22,623 bases of DNA, from NCBI GenBank assembly GCA_025201865.1, contig MU602969.1, positions 1 to 22,623 of the forward strand, read 5' to 3'. This document shows, piece after piece, positions 18,154-22,623 of the stretch. A model generated the notes under the pieces. The model worked only from the letters and a program-made list of their open reading frames with translations. It was not told where the DNA came from and did not search any database. This DNA comes from Ramicandelaber brevisporus. Lineage: Eukaryota; Kickxellomycota; Ramicandelaberales; Ramicandelaberaceae. Every line of letters begins with the position of its first letter. Positions within the stretch are counted from its first letter, which is position 1. The position numbers and the translations under genes are program-made.

Positions 18154-18565
18154 ATGATCTCAGCCGCCACTCTGGACAAGCTGCCGAACGACGTCTTTTG
18201 GCTAATCTGCCAGTACCTGGCGCAAGCAGACGCGGCTCGTTTGACGGCTGTGTCTCGCCGTTTCTACGACGTCTTCGTTGAACGAGCTTGGTGTCGCTTT
18301 CCTGCCAGCCTTCTTAGGAAGGATAGACTCTTTGTCCAGGAACTCATCAAGAAGTATGGCTCTTATATCCGTGTCCTTGATGTCAATATCCATTTAGACG
18401 AAGCGCTGGCGGAAGCGTTCTGGCCGATTCTGTTTCCGAAGGTTAAGCGCATTGAAGTCCATCAAGTTGATGAACATCCATTGAGGCAGTTAGAGCCACA
18501 GGCTGGAGTTGGATTTGCACAGGCAATCCAGCAAGTTGTACAGCCTGGAGCCTTCCGGTTTCAAG

Positions 18566-18626
<61 letters not shown>

Positions 18627-20088
18627 ACAACAACAGCCTGTTCCAGCTCCAGCTCCAGCCGCCCAGCAACAACAGCGACCACAGATTGGACTTTTTAGAA
18701 CCAATACTGGATCTTTCAATGCTGGTACTTTCAGCGCTAATACTAGTCCTTTTGGTGCTGGTAGTGTGTTTGGGGGATCATTTACGCAAACACGAAACGC
18801 GCAAGCACAGACACCGGCACCAGCAACCACCCAGAATGCCATTGGGCTTGCTCAGGGTAATTCCAATCCAGCAAACAGTCAGCGAGCCATTACGTTCGGC
18901 ACAGGCGTGACCCATCAAGCCAAGAGGTCAACACGCCACTTTCCTGTGTCCAGGATTCTCGATTCCAAGTGGTTAAACCAGTTCCCAGCACTGGTTCGCG
19001 TTGAAGTGCACTTTGCCCACTTGACCGACGCATCAAATCGCCAGTCTCTCATCACTGCGGTCAACTCCATCGACTCGGTGCACACTTTGCTGGTTATCCT
19101 GGACTTTAATGGCGCCAGTGCTCCATCAATTCTTCGCATGATTACTGAGATTGGCAGTAAGAAGACCTTGCTGCTGGCCGCCACAATCTCAAACACAGAC
19201 CAGCCCGCTGCCATCGATGCGTTCCACAATGTGGCCCCAATAATTGAATCATTGGAGGTTACGGCAGCTGCACACGGCACAGAGTGTACTCGCGCTGTTA
19301 ACACTCGTCTCTTTGTACGCGACTCCAAGGCGGTTCAGTTTCCACGCATGAAGCAGCTGTCGTTCTCCTTGGGCGGCATTGCGCTAACTGATAGTGGTGC
19401 TGCGCATATTCCAACGCCATCATCCATGCCCTCGCTTGTTGACCTGAAGGTTGAGATGAGAGAATGCCTCCACCTGCATGCTACGTGCGTGAATATCGAC
19501 GCTGCCGTCACGACTCTCTTCACTCCAGTTTGGAAACAGCTTCAGCGTGTGACCGTTGGTCCAATCATGAAATATGGCCTGGCTGCTGAGCTGTGCAAGT
19601 CCATTCCAAATGTGACTGACTTGCGTATCAGTTTCAGCCCCAAGTGCACTGGCACTCACTGCGATATCCACAGTGTCCTCAGCTCACTTCCTAATCTTGT
19701 CCATTTGGATATCAAGGCTCGTTCCATTGGTGCCACTTGTTACCCGCGGCGCTGTGCTGGTAGCACCGATGATTCCACGCGTCAAGACTGCATGGCAAAA
19801 TCGCGTGTTAACACAGTATCTTTGGGCACGTTTGAGACGGTGACGAGTTTGGCAATGGCGATTATTCTGGGACTGCCGTACATTCGCACAATTGAGTTGG
19901 ATAATGTGCTGAACAACGTGGCTGACATTCGCGACTTGACATGCGGCATGTCGAGCGTGGTTCAGGATGTGACGATGAAGCTATTCTTGGAAGGGAGGGA
20001 TGACATATTGAAGATTGTGGAGCGCATCAGTGAGCCATATCGACGTAAACACGGAGTTAGATACAATGAGAAGAAACAAATTAATTAG
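18154..20088 (+). CDS. F-box/LRR-like protein with poly-Gln and FG-containing insert (F-box protein 2)
   Basis: 644 residues from the ATG at 18154, which places the F-box right at the N-terminus (about 5-50: LDKLPNDVFWLICQYL ... VSRRFYDVFVERAWCRF). A first LRR-like unit (LFPKVKRIEVHQVD) is followed by an insert of about 150 residues. The insert holds 23 consecutive Gln (139-161), Pro/Ala repeats, then a Gly/Asn/Thr/Phe-rich segment with SPFGAG, VFGGSF and ITFGTG. LRR-like units resume at FPALVRVEVHF and continue to the end, including a Cys-rich patch (CTGTHCDIH, CYPRRCAG). The likely role is an SCF ubiquitin-ligase substrate receptor; the target is unknown. Shared features with the F-box protein at 9924 suggest paralogy. 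An upstream in-frame ATG at 18079 falls inside the predicted leader intron. The stop is TAG. Confidence 0.83.
18568..18636. repeat. (CAACAG)n coding microsatellite
   Basis: 69 bases of CAA/CAG codons, mostly strict CAACAG hexamers, ending in a run of CAA. It encodes 23 Gln in F-box protein 2. The hexamer register suggests growth by slippage. Confidence 0.95.
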
Positions 20089-20604
20089 TCTAGAACCCTT
20101 TGAAAAAACAACCAACACAACACAGCACAATTAACAAGGAAGTTAAAGTAAATCAGGGACACGGATAAACACACGCGATGCTGCTGTTAATGACGTGACA
20201 GTATATAAACCGCGCGGTAGAATATGTACATGCGGAGACCTATTAAAAAAACAAAACCACGATGTTGAACTCGGCTGACCATAAGTGCCCCGAATAATCC
20301 ACACGACATGACGGATGTTTCTCTGTATTTGTGCGACGTAATGACCATGTGGATAGTAATACCAAACCATGCTGGTGACACAAAGCGCATGGTTTACAAC
20401 TGCGGAGTTAGGAGTATACATAACACGTTTGCCATTTTCACAGTACAAGGCGATTGTTGAATGGCCAACTCGACGAGCAGCTGGTATAAAATACGGCTGC
20501 ATCTGGTCCGCAGACTTGTTTTGTTTTTATTGTGGAGTTGCATTATACTATCACCTTTTCGCTCCTTCATCCCAACTTTGTTGCCTTTGATACCATAATT
20601 CACA
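20089..20604. other. Intergenic: F-box gene 2 3' flank and protease promoter
   Basis: It contains a TGACGT half-CRE at 20191, a TATATAAA at 20202-20209 next to a perfect 10-base palindrome (ACCGCGCGGT, 20209-20218), and a second TATA box at 20485. On the minus strand an ATG-initiated frame of 119 residues spans 20143-20502; it has no recognised similarity and covers the protease TATA box, so it is not called as a gene (see findings). Confidence 0.55.
20485..20492 (+). promoter_or_regulatory. TATA box of the protease gene
   Basis: TATAAAAT, 120 bases before the protease ATG. It would place the transcription start near 20515-20525 and give a leader of about 80-90 bases, pyrimidine-rich towards the ATG. 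A second TATA-like site at 20202 is too far upstream unless the leader is long. Confidence 0.55.
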
Positions 20605-21528
20605 ATGCGTTTCTCTGCTGCTGCTCTCGCCGCCGTCGCCGTCTTTGCCATTGGCACTGATGCTGCTGGCCCGATCACCAAGCCCGCTGTCGTTGATGGC
20701 AAGACCAGATTCACACCACTCGCGCGCCAGCGCATGGCCTTTGAGCGCGCTGCCAAGGGTGACATGTCCGCTCAAATCGTCAATGGCGAAGCTGCCCAAT
20801 CTGGCGATGCTCCGTTCACCGTTCGTATCCTCTTCGACGGCTATCTCTGCACTGGTTCGCTGCTGTCCAACAAGCACGTCCTCACTGCTGGTCACTGTGT
20901 CACCAACAACAACGGCCGCGTTTACAAGCCGACCGCTTACACTGTTCAAGTTGGCGGCATTACCACCTCAACTCTCAAGAGCTACACAGTCTCCAAGGTG
21001 ACTCGCAACCCGCGCTGGAACCCGAACACCTTGGTCGGCGATCTCGGCATTCTCACTTTGAGCACTGCCATCACCACTGGCACCAACGCCCAGCCCGTCA
21101 AGATCTTCTCGGGCTCCAACAAGGACCGTGACACAGTGCACGCTTTCGGCTGGGGTCAGGACAACAGCGGCGGCGTTCCATCCACCCTCCAGACCGCCTC
21201 GCTGACCGTCGGTGACACTTCTGCTTGCAAGGCTCAAAACAGCGCCTACGACAGCCCGAACGGCGTCTGGACCTGCACTCAGCTGTCGCTCAACGGCGGC
21301 AACCGCGCTGTCTGCTTCGGTGACTCTGGCGGCCCACTCGTTCGCTCCGTGACCAGCGGTGGTGTTGGCAACGGCAAATGGGCTCTCATTGGTGCCACTT
21401 CCTATGGCATTACCGATGCCTGCGATGATGCTGCCGCCATCGACTACTTTGACAATGCTAACCACGAGATTACCTGGATTGCTGGTGTTGTCGGCACTAC
21501 CCCATCTGCCTTGACCACTTCTGGTTAA
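20605..21528 (+). CDS. Secreted S1-family (chymotrypsin-fold) serine protease, zymogen
   Basis: A 307-residue precursor. The signal peptide is about residues 1-20 (MRFSAAALAAVAVFAIGTDA), the propeptide extends to 57, and the mature N-terminus is IVNG at 58-61. The catalytic triad is H97 in LTAGHC, D146 in GDLGIL and S241 in GDSGGPLV. Cysteine pairs expected for the fold include C82/C98 next to the active His, C237 beside the active Ser, and C273 after the S1-wall SYG (266-268). Six residues before the active Ser, where trypsins have Asp, there is Ala235, so cleavage after Lys/Arg is not expected. The propeptide junction is SAQ|IVNG, with Gln rather than Arg/Lys at P1. The family includes fungal trypsin-like secreted proteases used in nutrition or in attacking other organisms; the role here is not known. 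Codons are strongly C-ending. A TATA box lies upstream and an AATAAA at 21714. Confidence 0.93.
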   Translation: MRFSAAALAAVAVFAIGTDAAGPITKPAVVDGKTRFTPLARQRMAFERAAKGDMSAQIVNGEAAQSGDAPFTVRILFDGYLCTGSLLSNKHVLTAGHCVTNNNGRVYKPTAYTVQVGGITTSTLKSYTVSKVTRNPRWNPNTLVGDLGILTLSTAITTGTNAQPVKIFSGSNKDRDTVHAFGWGQDNSGGVPSTLQTASLTVGDTSACKAQNSAYDSPNGVWTCTQLSLNGGNRAVCFGDSGGPLVRSVTSGGVGNGKWALIGATSYGITDACDDAAAIDYFDNANHEITWIAGVVGTTPSALTTSG

Positions 21529-22021
21529 GCAGTTATTTTAGTAACCTTGGTTTTCATGACGTTTTAATGATAATTTAAACAGCTAGTACTTTGAAAAAGA
21601 AAAGAGTGATGCAGTAGAGACGCACATTGCATCCATTAACGGACGTATCGGCATTTAACTTACAGTTAATGCGCGGTCTTGTAGACACACTTTACTTCCA
21701 TTGAAAGACTAGCAATAAAAAAATTATATTGGAAACATTCTCCCTTTCAGTCTGCAAGGAACATGTCTCGGTGGTAAACGTCAATTCTGCAGCACTTGCT
21801 TGTGTTTTTTGACAAAGAAAAAACAATGAGTGGAATGAGCTCTTAACAAAAGCGGTATGCACACGAGCCATTCATTGGTTTGCCAATCAGTCAGTCAGTT
21901 GGTCAGTAAGCCACCTATTAACTGTCAACTGTCAAGAAAAATAACTCGGTTACTGAAAGCCACAGACATAAAAAAAATAACCACAACAACAAACACAATG
22001 GGAAGCATGCATTGTGCAAAA

Positions 22022-22064
22022 ACACACATACACACACACACACACACACACAAACAAACAAACA
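22022..22064. repeat. CA microsatellite followed by CAAA units
   Basis: (CA)n with one TA interruption, passing into three CAAA units, in the spacer between two secreted-protein genes. Confidence 0.85.
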
Positions 22065-22279
22065 ACGGCTGTTCCGTCACTCTTGCTGCAGAAAGTAGAA
22101 CCACGACGGCTCGCGTACTACTGATATTGACTGACAGTGATCCTTTTATAGACTATCACTCAGCTGCGTTGTGCAAATGATCTGACTGGTAAGAGGAACG
22201 TACCGAGAAAATGACTGAGCCATTTCACGAAAAATTCAACTAAATGATACTATTTGGTAAAGGGATTAAAAAAAAGCGG

Positions 22280-22287
22280 TATAAATG
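22280..22287 (+). promoter_or_regulatory. Candidate TATA box of the last gene
   Basis: TATAAATG, 198 bases before the ATG at 22478. Another TATA-like TTTATAAAC near 22453 is only about 25 bases from the ATG, too close to act as a TATA box unless the leader is absent, so the distal one is preferred with low certainty. Confidence 0.3.
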
Positions 22288-22477
22288 AAACCAAGTATGG
22301 TTGTTAAGATTTTGCAAAAAGAAGGACGACTTGCTATTATCATCGTAATCTCTCCCAGCTGCAAATCCACACGCAAGCAACAAGCTTTTTCTATCTTTCA
22401 CCTCACCTCCTCCACCTCACATAACATTCCTCCGCTTATCTCCGTCAAGGATCTTTATAAACCTATATTGTGCAACA

Positions 22478-22623
22478 ATGAAGGTCACCAAGACTGCTCT
22501 CCTTTTGGCTTCGGCTACTGCTGCGGTTGTTAATGCCGCTCCAGCTGGTTGTCTCCTGCCAATTCTTTGTCTGCCAATTCCGACTTATACTAGTCCAACG
22601 ACCACCTACGTCCCACCGCCGCC
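22478..22623 (+). CDS. Start of a secreted protein, cut by the right edge
   Basis: 48 codons from the ATG at 22478 (context CAACAATG). A clear signal peptide of about 20 residues (KVTKTALLLASATAAVVNA) is followed by AAPAGCLLPILCLPIP, with two Cys, and then a Thr/Pro-rich stretch (TYTSPTTTYVPPP) reaching the edge. The layout suggests a small secreted or cell-wall protein with an extended, possibly O-glycosylated Thr/Pro segment. No family can be assigned from this much sequence. It lies on the same strand as the upstream protease gene. Confidence 0.7.
   Translation, partial: MKVTKTALLLASATAAVVNAAPAGCLLPILCLPIPTYTSPTTTYVPPP

Larger units (their letters stand above)
21529..22477. other. Intergenic: protease 3' flank and promoter of the next secreted-protein gene
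   Basis: AATAAA at 21714-21719 is a candidate poly(A) signal for the protease, 186 bases after its stop. It also holds a CAGT-type repeat near 21888 and the CA microsatellite. A pyrimidine-rich stretch (22375-22445) precedes the final gene. Plus-strand frames at 21857 and 22285 are short, low-complexity and unsupported. Confidence 0.55.

Noticed and set aside
20968..21465. 165-codon minus-strand frame
   Set aside because: It is antisense to the protease, explained by its C-ending codon bias.

Overview
This is a piece of eukaryotic nuclear DNA, most likely from a fungus, and probably an early-diverging one. The support is the gene set: an Fpk1/Nrc-2-type AGC kinase, a Tvp15/COPI-associated-like membrane protein, an ASH2/Bre2 COMPASS subunit, a three-KH Rnc1/Hek2-type RNA-binding protein, two related F-box proteins and a secreted S1 serine protease. 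Coding regions are mostly single long exons, with short GTATGT...AG introns apparently confined to 5' leaders. The phylum is inference; Kickxellomycotina/Zoopagomycota-like fungi would fit, but nothing here proves it. No transposon, tRNA, rRNA or CRISPR array was recognised.

Layout. 1-1264 (-): 5' part of an unrecognised Gln/Pro/His-rich protein running off the left edge. 1265-4369: a 3.1-kb divergent intergenic region packed with GA, CT, GT, CA and hexanucleotide repeats, ending in the leader (with a likely intron) of the next gene. 4370-6289 (+): three-KH RNA-binding protein. 6290-6612: convergent 3' region with a duplicated 19-nt hairpin-forming element. 6613-9261 (-): ASH2. 9924-11576 (-): F-box protein 1, with a (TAG)n microsatellite just before its start. 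11769-12346: assembly gap of 578 Ns. 12347-14733 (-): AGC kinase, its 3' end lost in the gap. 14734-15915: repeat-rich divergent promoter region. 15916-16185 (+): small secreted or membrane-anchored protein. 16243-17304 (-): COPI-associated/Tvp15-like four-helix membrane protein, divergent (154 bp) from 17459-17962 (+), a TFIIIC triple-barrel subunit. 18154-20088 (+): F-box protein 2 with a poly-Gln and FG-containing insert. 20605-21528 (+): secreted S1 protease. 22478-22623 (+): start of a secreted protein cut by the right edge.

The genes do not form a pathway; they are mostly housekeeping genes (chromatin, Pol III transcription, mRNA binding, Golgi trafficking, lipid-flippase signalling) with two secreted-protein genes at the right end. 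The KH and protease genes favour C-ending codons strongly, unlike their neighbours, which suggests high expression. Several frames that look longer begin only at TTG or GTG; first-ATG starts were chosen. The most interesting items are the F-box protein with a nucleoporin-like insert, the non-trypsin-like pocket and Gln activation site of the protease, the duplicated hairpin between KH and ASH2, and the divergent TFIIIC/Tvp15-like pair.
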